Shown piece by piece: positions 7,891 through 17,159 of a DNA stretch of 64,000 nucleotides (position 1 is its first letter; every line of letters starts with the position of its first letter). The notes beneath the pieces are model-generated. The model saw only the letters and a list, made by a program, of their open reading frames with translations. It searched no databases and was not told where the DNA came from. This DNA comes from Streptomyces cinnabarinus (GTDB lineage Bacteria > Actinomycetota > Actinomycetes > Streptomycetales > Streptomycetaceae). The translations under genes were made by a program, and so were the position numbers. The DNA is taken from NCBI RefSeq assembly GCF_027270315.1, contig NZ_CP114413.1, forward strand, positions 1,364,001 through 1,428,000, given 5' to 3'.

Positions 7891-8607
7891 ATGTCGGTAC
7901 TGGTGATCACGGGCACCGGCACGGAGATCGGCAAGACGATCACCACCGCCGCCGTCGCCGCCACGGCGCTCGCCGCCGGCCGCACGGTGGCCGTGCTGAA
8001 GGCCGCCCAGACCGGGGTGGGACCGGACGAGCGCGGGGACGCCGACGAGTGCGCTCGGCTCGCGGGTGCGGTGACGACGGCCGAACTGGCCCGTTTCCCG
8101 GAGCCGTTGGCGCCGGGGACGGCCGCGCGCCGGGCGGGACTGCCGCCGGTGCGCCCGCAGGCGATCGCCGAGGCGGCCGCGAAGCTGGCCACCGAGCACG
8201 ACCTGGTGCTGGTGGAAGGGGCGGGCGGGCTCCTGGTCCGCTTCGACGAGGCGGGCGGCACGCTCGCGGACGCCGCCGAACTCCTGGCCGCTCCCGTCCT
8301 GGTGGTCGCACCGGCCGGCCTGGGCACCCTCAACTCCACGGAGCTGACGGCCCACGAACTCCGTGCCCGGCGCCTGGACTTCCGCGGTGTGGTGATCGGC
8401 AGCTGGCCCGACGCCCCTGATCTGGCATCCCGTTGCAATGTGGCGGACCTGCCGGAGGTATCCGGGGCACCGCTGCTGGGGGCGCTGCCCGCTGGCGCGG
8501 GGGCGCTGGCACCGGCGGACTTCCGTGCGGCGGCGGGGGGTTGGCTGGCTGCGGAGCTGGGCGGTACGTGGGACGCGGTGGCCTTCCGGGAGCGCGTGGC
8601 CGGCTGA
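7891..8607 (+). CDS. bioD: Dethiobiotin synthetase BioD
   Basis: This 238-residue ATP-dependent enzyme closes the ureido ring, turning diaminononanoate and CO2 into dethiobiotin. The P-loop GTGTEIGKT spans residues 8-16, Lys37 sits in the LKAAQTG substrate motif, and VEGAGGLLV supplies the Mg-binding acidic residue. It is the last gene of bioB-bioA-bioD, starting 1 nt after bioA. It converges on the LAL-type regulator with a gap of only 12 nt. Confidence 0.94.
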   Translation: MSVLVITGTGTEIGKTITTAAVAATALAAGRTVAVLKAAQTGVGPDERGDADECARLAGAVTTAELARFPEPLAPGTAARRAGLPPVRPQAIAEAAAKLATEHDLVLVEGAGGLLVRFDEAGGTLADAAELLAAPVLVVAPAGLGTLNSTELTAHELRARRLDFRGVVIGSWPDAPDLASRCNVADLPEVSGAPLLGALPAGAGALAPADFRAAAGGWLAAELGGTWDAVAFRERVAG

Positions 8608-8619
8608 GCCCGGGGTGGG

Positions 8620-10806
8620 TTACACCGGGTCCTTCTCTGCAAGCAATCGGACGAGTTCGATGCGGGAGCGGATGCCCAGCCTCGTGAACACCCCCCGTAG
8701 ATGGTGGTCGATCGTGCGCGGGCTCAGGGCCAGGCGGGACGCGATCTCCCGGTTCGTCGCGCCTTCGGCGGCCATCCTGGCGACCAGGAGCTGTTGCGCG
8801 GTGAGGCGGGCGGTCGGGTCGTCGGGGCCGGAGGGTGCGGGGTCGGAGGGGGCGCCCAGGGCGCGGAGTTCGGCTCGGGCCTGGGCGGCGCAGTGCGGGG
8901 CGCCGAAGGACTCGAACGCCTCCAGCGCGCTGTGCAGCCGGTCTCGGGCTTCCGTACGGCTGCGCAGCCGGCGCAGCGCGCCGCCGAACAGCAGCTCCGT
9001 GCGGGCGCGTTCGAGGTCGCGGGTGCCGCGCCCGTGCAGGACGAGCGCGCTGCGGTAGTGCTCCACGGCCTCGGCGCCGGGCGCGAGCAGCGCGCGGCAG
9101 CGGGCGCTCAGGGCCAGGTCGTCGGCGCTGCCCACGGTGCTCGCCCAGCGGTGGTAGTCGGCGTGGGCGACCCGGGCGACGCGCGTGTCGCCGGTGCGGA
9201 CGGCGGCCTCGACATAGTGCGGGGTGGCCAGATGGCGGACCGCGCGGTGGCCGTGCCCCGGGCCGAACCCGGCGAGCGCGCGCAGCCGGGCCGCCGCCGC
9301 GGCGAACCGCCCCGTGCCCAGGTCAAGACAGGCGAGCGCCCACTGTGCGAGCGCCGCCGGCAGTCCCAGACCGTGGGCCAAGGCGTACGAGCGAGCAGTG
9401 GCGGCGCGTTCCCGGCAGACCTCGGCGTCACCGGTGAGGGCCGCGAACATGGCGAGGGCGGCCTGGAGATGGCAGGCCCCGTTGTCCTGGCCGGTGGTGT
9501 GGGCCTGCCACAGGGCGTCGGTGGCGGCGGCCTCTCCGGCACGGGGGCGGCCGGTCCAGAAGTCGGCGTAGACCCGGAACTCCATGGCCTGCGCCACGGC
9601 GGCCGTCGTGCCCCGGGCGCGGGCGGACTCGGCGGCGCGCAGGGTGGCTCCGGCGGCGCGGGTGTGGTCGCCGAGGAGCAGGGCGGCGATGCCGGCGTGG
9701 ATCAGGAGGGTGGGGTCACCGCCGGGACCGCACCTCCCGGCCGCCGCCTCCAGCAGCTCCCGTGCGTCGCCGTACCGTCCTTCGAAGGCCGCGACCAGGC
9801 CGCCCAGCGTGCCGGGCACCTCGACGCCGAGCCGCCCGGCGACCCGGGCCGCCTCCCGCAGCCGCCGTACGTCGCCGGTGTAGATGGCCGCTTCGGTGGC
9901 CCGGGCGAGCAGGTGGGTCGCGCGTCCGCCCTGTTCCCGGCCCGCCTCCCCGAGCAGCGTGTCGAAGGCGTCGGTCGCGTTGCCCGCTCTGAGGGCCAGG
10001 ACGCCGGTCAGCGCGGGGTCGGCGGTGGCGACGGTGAGGTGCCGGGCACGGTCGCTGTCACCGGACTGCCAGGCGTGGTCGGCGGCGCGGGCGAGCAGCA
10101 GGGTCTGCTCGGATGGGTCGGGGCAGAGCTGGGCGGCGCGTTCGGCGAGGGCGCGGGCCAGGGTGAGGCGTCCGGTCTGCTCCGCCGTGCGTGCCGCGTC
10201 GCCGAGTTCCGCCGCGAGCCGCCCGCTCGGGCCGAGCGCGCCGGCGCCTCGGTGCCAGGAGCGCCGAGGTGTCTCCCCGGCGCCGTGCAGCACCCGGGCC
10301 AGCAGCCGGTGCGCGTCCCGCCGGTCCGCCGGACTCCCCGTCTCATAGGCGGCGATCCGGGTCCAGGCGTCCCGGAACACGACCCCGCGCGCCCCGGAGT
10401 GGGCCACCCCGGACGCCTCCGCGGCCTCCAGCGGGCGGGTGTCGAGGCGGGCGGCCGTCACGGCGCGCAGGAAGGCGTGGGTGGCGACCGGGTACTGGTC
10501 GGCCGCGGCCAGCAGCAACAGCAGCCGGGTGTCGTCGGGCAGGGCGCGGATCTCGGCTCGATGCGCGTGGAGGCACGCGGGTGCCAGCTCGGCGGGTTCC
10601 GTGGGGAGCGGGTCGAGTCCCGCCGCCTGCCGCGCCGTCAGCCTGCCCACGGCTTCGGCGGCGGCGCGCGGATCGCCGTATACGGCACGCAGCACACGCA
10701 CCCGCACGGGCTCGGACACGGGCCGGGCGGCCGGATGCTGTACGGCGCCTGTGAGCTGCGGTGCCGAAGTGCGGTCGAGGGGCTGGGGGTTCACCGGGGT
10801 CACCAC
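8620..10806 (-). CDS. LAL-type LuxR regulator lacking the N-terminal NTPase core
   Basis: This 728-residue protein ends in a LuxR helix-turn-helix at about 660-720 (LTAQQLLVARMAAEGATNREIASRLALSPRTIDHHLRGVFTRLG). The middle is helical and alanine/leucine-rich, like the TPR-like repeats of LAL/MalT regulators. Residues 50-120 resemble the part of LAL proteins that follows the ATPase core. No Walker A or B motif is present, so the usual first 200 or so residues are missing; LAL proteins normally reach 900 or more. The start is GTG at 10806, or the GTG next to it. It is divergent from a secreted lipase, recalling the lipA/lipR pairing in Streptomyces, so it may regulate the lipase. Confidence 0.85.
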   Translation of the reverse strand: MVTPVNPQPLDRTSAPQLTGAVQHPAARPVSEPVRVRVLRAVYGDPRAAAEAVGRLTARQAAGLDPLPTEPAELAPACLHAHRAEIRALPDDTRLLLLLAAADQYPVATHAFLRAVTAARLDTRPLEAAEASGVAHSGARGVVFRDAWTRIAAYETGSPADRRDAHRLLARVLHGAGETPRRSWHRGAGALGPSGRLAAELGDAARTAEQTGRLTLARALAERAAQLCPDPSEQTLLLARAADHAWQSGDSDRARHLTVATADPALTGVLALRAGNATDAFDTLLGEAGREQGGRATHLLARATEAAIYTGDVRRLREAARVAGRLGVEVPGTLGGLVAAFEGRYGDARELLEAAAGRCGPGGDPTLLIHAGIAALLLGDHTRAAGATLRAAESARARGTTAAVAQAMEFRVYADFWTGRPRAGEAAATDALWQAHTTGQDNGACHLQAALAMFAALTGDAEVCRERAATARSYALAHGLGLPAALAQWALACLDLGTGRFAAAAARLRALAGFGPGHGHRAVRHLATPHYVEAAVRTGDTRVARVAHADYHRWASTVGSADDLALSARCRALLAPGAEAVEHYRSALVLHGRGTRDLERARTELLFGGALRRLRSRTEARDRLHSALEAFESFGAPHCAAQARAELRALGAPSDPAPSGPDDPTARLTAQQLLVARMAAEGATNREIASRLALSPRTIDHHLRGVFTRLGIRSRIELVRLLAEKDPV

Positions 10807-10813
10807 ACAAAAG

Positions 10814-10842
10814 ACGTTACTGGCGAGTTAATTGACCAGTAA
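10814..10842 (-). promoter_or_regulatory. Overlapping promoter and palindrome for the LAL gene and lipase
   Basis: TTACTGG and CCAGTAA form a perfect 7-bp inverted repeat at 10817-10823 and 10836-10842. On the minus strand TTACTG (10842-10837) and TAACGT (10819-10814) are spaced 17 nt, like -35 and -10. Transcription would begin at or very near the GTG at 10806, giving a leaderless mRNA. The palindrome thus covers both promoter hexamers of the LAL gene and lies about 80 bp upstream of the lipase, consistent with control by the LAL protein or another dimeric regulator. Confidence 0.5.
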
Positions 10843-10923
10843 AGACCGGCGATTTCACCGATGCGGCGCGCGTAGACCCGGCCCGACACTCCTGGCGAAC
10901 CCCACACGCCTCAGGAGGCCCCC

Positions 10924-11610
10924 ATGCAGCGCCCCATGCGTCGCATCGCCACGGCCGTCGCGACCGCGGCCGCTTCGCTCCTTCTGGCCCTTGCCCTCTC
11001 CCCCACACCCGCCCGGGCGGCGACCCACAACCCGGTCGTCTTCGTACACGGTCTGAGCAGTTCCGCCGACAGCTGGGACGACTGGATCGCCGACTTCAAG
11101 GCGGACGGCTACACCTCCTCCGAGCTGTACGCCTTCTCCTACGACTGGTCCCAGTCGAACGCGACCACGGCCCGTCAGCTCGCCACCTACGTCAACACCG
11201 TGCGCACCCAGACGGGCGCCGCGAAGGTGGACCTGGTCGTGCACTCCATGGGCGCCCTCGGCTCCCGCTACTACCTGAAGAACCTGAGCGGGACGTCGTA
11301 CGTCGACGACTTCGTGTCGAGCGCGGGCACCAACCACGGCACGACCACGGCCGGATGGTGCTCCTGGCTGTACACCTCGTGCGCCGAGATGTACACCGGC
11401 AGCTCCTTCCTCACCGCGCTGAACTCCGGTGACGAGACCCCGGGCAGCGTCTCGTACGCCAGCTACTGGTCCAACTGCGACGACGCGCTCACCCCGGACA
11501 CCACCGCGATCCTCAGCGGGGCGACCAACGTCGAGGTCGGCTGCGTCTCGCACACCGACATGAACAACGACTACGGCGTCTACGAACAGGTGCGCGACTT
11601 CATCGCCTGA
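10924..11610 (+). CDS. Secreted lipase, class 2 (LipA-like alpha/beta hydrolase)
   Basis: This 228-residue protein has a signal peptide (residues 1-32, ending near ARAA) and a small alpha/beta hydrolase fold. Motifs are the oxyanion strand NPVVFVHGLSSS, the nucleophile in VVHSMGA, and a C-terminal catalytic His probably in VSHTDMN. It resembles the minimal class 2 lipases such as Bacillus LipA, which act extracellularly on acylglycerols. GGAGG precedes the ATG by 6 nt. The divergent LAL-type gene and intervening palindrome suggest regulated expression. Confidence 0.9.
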   Translation: MQRPMRRIATAVATAAASLLLALALSPTPARAATHNPVVFVHGLSSSADSWDDWIADFKADGYTSSELYAFSYDWSQSNATTARQLATYVNTVRTQTGAAKVDLVVHSMGALGSRYYLKNLSGTSYVDDFVSSAGTNHGTTTAGWCSWLYTSCAEMYTGSSFLTALNSGDETPGSVSYASYWSNCDDALTPDTTAILSGATNVEVGCVSHTDMNNDYGVYEQVRDFIA

Positions 11611-11697
11611 CCCGCGCACCTAGGGCGCACAGCGGGGGTGCGCGGCGGGCGTCCGGGGGACAATCGGGATATGGCCCGTCCGTCCCGGGAGGTTCCC

Positions 11698-12384
11698 ATG
11701 CCGCTTCGGTCCGCCGGCACCGACAAGGTGCCGCGGGATGCCGTGCACCACCCGCTGTTCGCCCGTTTCTACGCCCGCTGCAGCGTGAACGCCGAGACCG
11801 GTCTGGGTGTGGGCGCCCTGCGCGACCGGCTGCTCGCCGGACTCTCCGGCCGGGTGATCGAGATCGGGGCGGGCAACGGCCTGAACTTCGCCCACTATCC
11901 GGGCACCGTCTCGGAGGTCGTCGCGATCGAGCCGGAGCGGGTGCTGCGGCACCTGGCCGTGGAGGCCGCCCTGCGCTCAGATGTCCCGGTGGACGTGGTG
12001 CCGGGGGCGGCGGAGGCGCTGCCGGTCAAGAGCGAGGCGTTCGACGCGGCAGTGGTCTCGCTGGTGCTGTGCAGTGTCCGGGACGTACCGCGGGCGCTGT
12101 CGGAGATCCGTCGGGTGCTGCGGCCCGGCGGGGCCGTGCGGTTCCTGGAGCACGGCCGGGGCGGCGGCACCGCGATGCACCTCACCCAGCGGGCCCTGGA
12201 CCGGACGGTGTGGCCGCTGCTCTGCGGCGGCTGCCACGTCGGCCGGGAGCCGGTGGCGTCCCTGCGCGACGCGGGCTTCGAACTCGGCCCCTACCGGCGG
12301 CTCCTGGTGCCGGAGAAGGGGCCGAGGCTGCCCACCTCGTACTGCGTGCTGGGCACGGCGTGGCGGCCCATGGCCGAGGACTGA
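11698..12384 (+). CDS. Class I SAM-dependent methyltransferase
   Basis: This 228-residue protein has a Rossmann methyltransferase core. Motif I is VIEIGAGNGLNF, motif II is the acidic VAIEPE, and later motifs are AEALPVKSEAFDAAVVSLVLCSV and EIRRVLRPGGAVRFLEH. It resembles UbiE/METTL7-type enzymes; the substrate is unknown. The ATG at 11698 has GGGAGG 5 nt upstream and is preferred over an ATG 27 nt earlier. It follows the lipase after 87 nt on the same strand and could be a separate transcript. Confidence 0.85.
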   Translation: MPLRSAGTDKVPRDAVHHPLFARFYARCSVNAETGLGVGALRDRLLAGLSGRVIEIGAGNGLNFAHYPGTVSEVVAIEPERVLRHLAVEAALRSDVPVDVVPGAAEALPVKSEAFDAAVVSLVLCSVRDVPRALSEIRRVLRPGGAVRFLEHGRGGGTAMHLTQRALDRTVWPLLCGGCHVGREPVASLRDAGFELGPYRRLLVPEKGPRLPTSYCVLGTAWRPMAED

Positions 12385-12403
12385 TCATCCGTACCGCCGC
12401 CGC

Positions 12404-12778
12404 TCACTCGCACCACTCCCGCAGCCGCTCCGCGATGTCCTGCACCGACGCCTCGCCGCTCTTGACCAACCGGGCCAGTTCGCGGACCTGTTCCGGCGAG
12501 GTGACGACCTTCAGGCCGCTCGCGATCAGGTAGGCGTAGGCCACGGCGGAGGCGAACAGGGCGTTGGAGCGCTCCAGCGCCGGGACGTGGATGAGCAGTT
12601 GGAGCAGGGCCGCGGCGCGGGCCTGCGGGGTGTCGTAGACGGGCACGTCGAATATCACGGCGTCGTGGCGGGCGACGGCCGCGACCAGGGCGCCCCAGTC
12701 GGTGACCTGGGGGTCGCCCGGGGTCATCCGTTCGGCGAGCATCAGCAGCCAGGCGAGGTCGACTCTCACTTCGCTCAA
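12404..12778 (-). CDS. Fic/Doc-family toxin-like protein with a degenerate active site
   Basis: This 124-residue all-helical protein resembles the Streptomyces family annotated as the toxin component of Fic-type toxin-antitoxin systems. The segment IHVPALERSNALFASAVAYAYL aligns in spacing with the Doc motif HxFxDGNKR, but only the histidine is kept. The Asn, Lys/Gly and Arg that bind phosphate are replaced, so AMP-transfer or kinase activity is doubtful. It begins 3 nt after the stop of an upstream ribbon-helix-helix gene, the usual antitoxin-first order. It may be an inactive or divergent toxin. Confidence 0.65.
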   Translation of the reverse strand: MSEVRVDLAWLLMLAERMTPGDPQVTDWGALVAAVARHDAVIFDVPVYDTPQARAAALLQLLIHVPALERSNALFASAVAYAYLIASGLKVVTSPEQVRELARLVKSGEASVQDIAERLREWCE

Positions 12779-12781
12779 GGG

Positions 12782-13009
12782 TCAGCGACGACCTTCGCGC
12801 TCCGCGCCGAACTCCTCGGCGAAGACGGACTCGTACTGCTTCATGAAGTCGGCGGCGGCCTCCACGAAGGTGTGGCCGACCTCGCCGGCGTCCTGCCGGA
12901 CGAGTTCCTCGATGTAGCGGTTGACGCTCATGCCGCGCGCCGTCGCGCGTTCGCGGGCCGCGCGGGCGGTGTCCTCGTCGACGCGGACGTTCAGCTGGGT
13001 TTTCGCCAT
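12782..13009 (-). CDS. Ribbon-helix-helix antitoxin-like protein
   Basis: This 75-residue protein starts with a ribbon-helix-helix DNA-binding fold: the strand QLNVRVDEDT, helix A over ARAARERATARG and helix B MSVNRYIEELV. The C-terminal 30 residues are acidic and probably bind the partner. It is the first gene of a two-gene operon with the Fic-like protein. No Shine-Dalgarno is obvious; the ATG lies 6 nt after a -10-like hexamer, suggesting a leaderless transcript. GCTAGC repeats over the promoter fit autoregulation. Confidence 0.75.
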   Translation of the reverse strand: MAKTQLNVRVDEDTARAARERATARGMSVNRYIEELVRQDAGEVGHTFVEAAADFMKQYESVFAEEFGAEREGRR

Positions 13010-13015
13010 ACCTCG

Positions 13016-13045
13016 AAGCTAGCGCCGAGGTGCTAGCAGAGGCAA
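13016..13045 (-). promoter_or_regulatory. Antitoxin promoter with paired GCTAGC operators
   Basis: On the minus strand TTGCCT (13045-13040) and TAGCTT (13021-13016) are spaced 18 nt. Two identical GCTAGC palindromes (13018-13023 and 13032-13037) lie 14 bp apart over the spacer and -10. Ribbon-helix-helix antitoxins commonly bind repeated short boxes in this arrangement. Confidence 0.5.
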
Positions 13046-13165
13046 GGGAATCATTCCTGGGGTGGAGGGCGACTCGGACCTCAGGGGGATGCCCGGTGTG
13101 GGCCGGGTCACACTACGCTCGGCCCTGACAAGGACGTCGCGATGTCCAGGACCGAGGAGGCCGCC

Positions 13166-13957
<792 letters not shown>

Positions 13958-13961
13958 CCCG

Positions 13962-16529
13962 GTGCTCAAGGCGACCCTGCGCAGTTTCCTCGCCCACAAG
14001 GGACGGCTGCTGCTCTCCGCCCTCGCGGTACTCCTGTCGGTCGCGTTCGTCGCGGGCAGCCTGATCTTCTCGGACACCGTCAGCCGTACCTTCGACCGGC
14101 TCTTCGCCTCGACAGCGGCCGATGTCACGGTCAGCCCGAAGGAGAACCTCGACGAGTCGCTGCCGTCCGGTTTCACCCCCACACTGCCGGCCTCGCTGGC
14201 GGACCGGGCGGCCCGGGTCGAGGGCGTCGAGACGGCGCGCCTGGACGTGGACGTGGAGGGCATCACGGTCGCCGACGAGGACAACGAGTCCGTCGGCCCG
14301 ACCACCGGCGCCCCCACCATCGGCACCAACTGGAACCCCACCGACCGCAGCCCGGTCGAGCTGACCTCCGGTCATGCCCCCGAGGGCCCGGGGCAGGTGC
14401 TGATCGACGCGGACACCGCCGACAGCAAGGACGTGGCCATCGGTGACACGCTCACCGTGATCGCGGCGCCGGGCTCGTTCAAGGCCGAGGTCGTCGGCAT
14501 CGTCACGTTCACCACGACCAACCCCGGCGCCGCCCTGATCTTCTTCGACACCCCGACCGCGCAGACCCGGCTGCTGGGCGACGCGGACGCCGGGACCAGC
14601 ATCTCGGTGGACGCCGCGGAGGGCGTCAGCGATCCGCAGCTCAAGCAGCGGGTGGCCGCCGCGCTCGGCGCGGACACCTACGACTTCCGGACGGCCGACG
14701 AACAGGCCGAGTCCGACCTGGACCAGCTCGGCGGGTTCCTCGACGTCATCAAGTACGTGATGCTCGGCTTCGCCGGGGTCGCCGTGCTGGTCGGGGTGTT
14801 CCTGATCGTCAACACCTTCTCGATGCTGATCGCCCAGCGCACCCGCGAGCTGGGCCTGCTGCGGGCGCTCGGCGCCGACCGGCGCCAGGTGCGGCGCTCG
14901 GTGCTCCTGGAGGCGCTGCTGCTGGGGCTGGTGGGCGCCTCGCTGGGCCTGGCCACCGGGATCGGTCTGGCCATCGGGCTGATAGAGCTGATGGGCCTGC
15001 TCGGCATGAACATCCGCTCCGCGGACATGGTGATCGGCTGGGCGACGCCCGTGTCGGCGTACGCGGTCGGCCTAGGCGTGACCTTCGTCGCGGCCTACCT
15101 CCCGGCTCGGCGCGCGGCCACCGTCTCCCCCATGGCGGCGCTCGCGGACGCCGAGATCGCCGGGGTCGGCAAGCCGCTCAGGGTGCGCGCGGTGGTGGGC
15201 CTCGTGGTCGGGGCGCTCGGCGCTGCGGCGCTCGTGGGCTGCGTCACCGCCTCGGAGACGTCGTCGGCCGCGTCCCTGCTCGGCCTGGGTGTGCTGCTGA
15301 CGCTCGTCGCGACCGTCATCGCCGGGCCCCTCCTGGTCCGGCCGGTGATCCGGGTCCTGGGCGGGGCCTTCCCCGCGCTGTTCGGCTCGATCGGCCGGAT
15401 GAGCCAGCGCAACGCCCTGCGCAACCCCCGCCGCACGGGGGCCACCGCGGCGGCCCTGATGGTCGGGCTCGCGCTGGTCGGCGGGATGTCGGTGGCGAGC
15501 GCCTCGATGACCAAGTCGTTCGACGAGCAGATCGACAAAACGCTGGGCGCCGACTTCGTCGTCCAGAACACCAACTTCGTGCCGTTCCCCCGGGAGATCA
15601 CCGAGAAGATCCGCGACACCGAAGGCGTCGGCCTGGTCGTGCGCTCCCGGCTCGCCACGATCGCGGCCCGCCTGCCCGACGGCGACCGCGTCGAGACGAC
15701 GGCCACCGCCTACGATCCGCGGCTCGACGAGGTCGCCAACTTCACGTACGCGCAAGGCGATTCGGCCGCGGCGCTGGCCGAGGGCAGCATGGCCATGGAC
15801 CGGGACTTCGCCCAGGACCACGGGGTGCGCGTCGGCAGCACGATCCCCGTCGAGTTCCAGGGCGGGCGCACCGCCGAGCTGACGGTCGGGGCACTCACCG
15901 ACATGGAGTCCGCCGACGGCTTCGGCACCCAGGGCGGGATGTACTTCGGCCTGACCACCCTGGAGCGGTACGCCCCGGGCGGTCAGGAGTCCGCGGTGTA
16001 CGTCAACGGCGCACCGGGCACGAACGACGACGACCTGCGCGCCGGCCTGGAGAAGACGCTCGAGCCCTACCCCCAGGTACAGGTCCGGGATCTCGCGGAC
16101 TACAAGGAACTGGTGCGCGACCAGATCGCCGTGCTGCTGTACCTGGTGTACGCGCTGCTCGGGCTAGCCATCGTCATCGCGGTGCTCGGGGTGGTGAACA
16201 CCCTCGCCCTGTCGGTCGTGGAGCGGACGCGGGAGATCGGCCTGCTGCGGGCGATCGGTCTGTCCCGGGTCCAGTTGCGCCGGATGATCCGTCTCGAGTC
16301 GGTGGTGATCGCGGTGTTCGGGGCGGTACTCGGGCTCGCGCTCGGCCTGGTGTGGGGGGTGTGCACTCAGCAGGTGCTGGCCCTGCAGGGCATGACGGCG
16401 CTGGCGATTCCCTGGGGCACGATCGTCGCGGTGGTGATCGGCTCGGCGGTGGTGGGCATCGTGGCGGCCCTGCTGCCCGCGCTGCGCGCCTCCCGGATGA
16501 ACGTGCTGGCGGCCATCGCGCACGAGTGA
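13962..16529 (+). CDS. FtsX-like ABC transporter permease
   Basis: This 855-residue protein has two FtsX modules. A first membrane span at 15-40 is followed by an extracytoplasmic domain to about 250, then three spans between 260 and 400. A second half has spans near 410-460 and 495-515, another large extracytoplasmic domain to about 715 and three final spans. The repeated motif ERTREIGLLRAIG (first half QRTRELGLLRALG) is the FtsX coupling region. It starts with GTG 4 nt after the ATPase gene, so the pair is one operon. It lacks the periplasmic adaptor needed in Gram-negative MacB systems, as expected here. Confidence 0.9.
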   Translation: MLKATLRSFLAHKGRLLLSALAVLLSVAFVAGSLIFSDTVSRTFDRLFASTAADVTVSPKENLDESLPSGFTPTLPASLADRAARVEGVETARLDVDVEGITVADEDNESVGPTTGAPTIGTNWNPTDRSPVELTSGHAPEGPGQVLIDADTADSKDVAIGDTLTVIAAPGSFKAEVVGIVTFTTTNPGAALIFFDTPTAQTRLLGDADAGTSISVDAAEGVSDPQLKQRVAAALGADTYDFRTADEQAESDLDQLGGFLDVIKYVMLGFAGVAVLVGVFLIVNTFSMLIAQRTRELGLLRALGADRRQVRRSVLLEALLLGLVGASLGLATGIGLAIGLIELMGLLGMNIRSADMVIGWATPVSAYAVGLGVTFVAAYLPARRAATVSPMAALADAEIAGVGKPLRVRAVVGLVVGALGAAALVGCVTASETSSAASLLGLGVLLTLVATVIAGPLLVRPVIRVLGGAFPALFGSIGRMSQRNALRNPRRTGATAAALMVGLALVGGMSVASASMTKSFDEQIDKTLGADFVVQNTNFVPFPREITEKIRDTEGVGLVVRSRLATIAARLPDGDRVETTATAYDPRLDEVANFTYAQGDSAAALAEGSMAMDRDFAQDHGVRVGSTIPVEFQGGRTAELTVGALTDMESADGFGTQGGMYFGLTTLERYAPGGQESAVYVNGAPGTNDDDLRAGLEKTLEPYPQVQVRDLADYKELVRDQIAVLLYLVYALLGLAIVIAVLGVVNTLALSVVERTREIGLLRAIGLSRVQLRRMIRLESVVIAVFGAVLGLALGLVWGVCTQQVLALQGMTALAIPWGTIVAVVIGSAVVGIVAALLPALRASRMNVLAAIAHE

Positions 16530-16586
16530 GCGTCCGCATGGCGAAAATCCGGGCCGGCGGTCCGGCCGTCGTGGTCTGCTCGCCGC

Positions 16587-17012
16587 ATGACTGATCTACG
16601 GATACGGACCGCCGGGCCCGCCGATCTCGACACCGTGCTGGCCTTCTGGAAGAGCGCCGCCGAGGGCACCAGCATCAGCGACGACCGGGACGGGGTGGAG
16701 CGCCTGGTCGCGCGCGACCCGGAGGCGCTGATCCTGGCCGAGCGGGCCGGGGAGCTGGTCGGCACGGTGATCGCGGGCTTCGACGGCTGGCGCTGCCATC
16801 TGTACCGGCTCGCGGTCCACCCGGACCACCGCCGCCAGGGCATCGGCTCCGCCCTGCTCACGGCCGCCGAGGAGCGCTTCGTGGCGCTCGGGGGCCGCCG
16901 TGGGGACGCGATGGTGCTCCAGCGCAACGCGCGGGCCCATCACGCGTGGCGCGCGGCGGGCTACACACCTCAGGAGCAGTGGCTGCGCTGGGTCAAGCGC
17001 CTCACCGACTGA
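16587..17012 (+). CDS. GNAT family N-acetyltransferase
   Basis: This 141-residue single-domain acetyltransferase has the acetyl-CoA binding motif A LYRLAVHPDHRRQGIGSALL (Q/RxxGxG/A) and a C-terminal motif B with HHAWRAAGY. Its length is normal for a minimal GNAT. The substrate is not indicated by context: it lies 57 nt after an ABC permease and ahead of CBS-domain membrane proteins. No good Shine-Dalgarno precedes the ATG. Confidence 0.85.
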   Translation: MTDLRIRTAGPADLDTVLAFWKSAAEGTSISDDRDGVERLVARDPEALILAERAGELVGTVIAGFDGWRCHLYRLAVHPDHRRQGIGSALLTAAEERFVALGGRRGDAMVLQRNARAHHAWRAAGYTPQEQWLRWVKRLTD

Positions 17013-17035
17013 CCCTCTTTGCTCATCCTTTAACA

Positions 17036-17063
17036 TTGGGGGACCACTCTCGGTCCTCCAATG
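17036..17063 (+). other. Stable RNA hairpin in the leader of the CNNM/CorC operon
   Basis: ATTGGGGGACC and GGTCCTCCAAT can pair over 11 positions (one G-U) around a 6-nt loop. It lies 23 nt after the GNAT stop and 97 nt before the next gene. No T-tract follows, so it could be a terminator of Streptomyces type or a 5' leader structure. A TAACAT hexamer at 17032-17037 overlaps its base. Confidence 0.45.
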
Positions 17064-17159
17064 AAAGGTGTGTGAGCGTCCGCCCATGGGCGAGCCTCCC
17101 AGTACGCGACATCGCGCGCTCCTTCCCACCCTGTCCGATCATGGGACGGAGGTGACCCG

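Noticed and set aside
6315..8642. A 775-codon open frame antisense to bioB-bioA-bioD
   Set aside because: It is the shadow of three certain genes in high-G+C DNA. Its product is Arg/Pro/His-rich with no family features.
13120..13135. CTGACAAGG, a TTGTCAG on the minus strand, as another PafBC-type site
   Set aside because: It is not followed by GTG and no -10 lies 8 nt further on. It also points away from any gene start.
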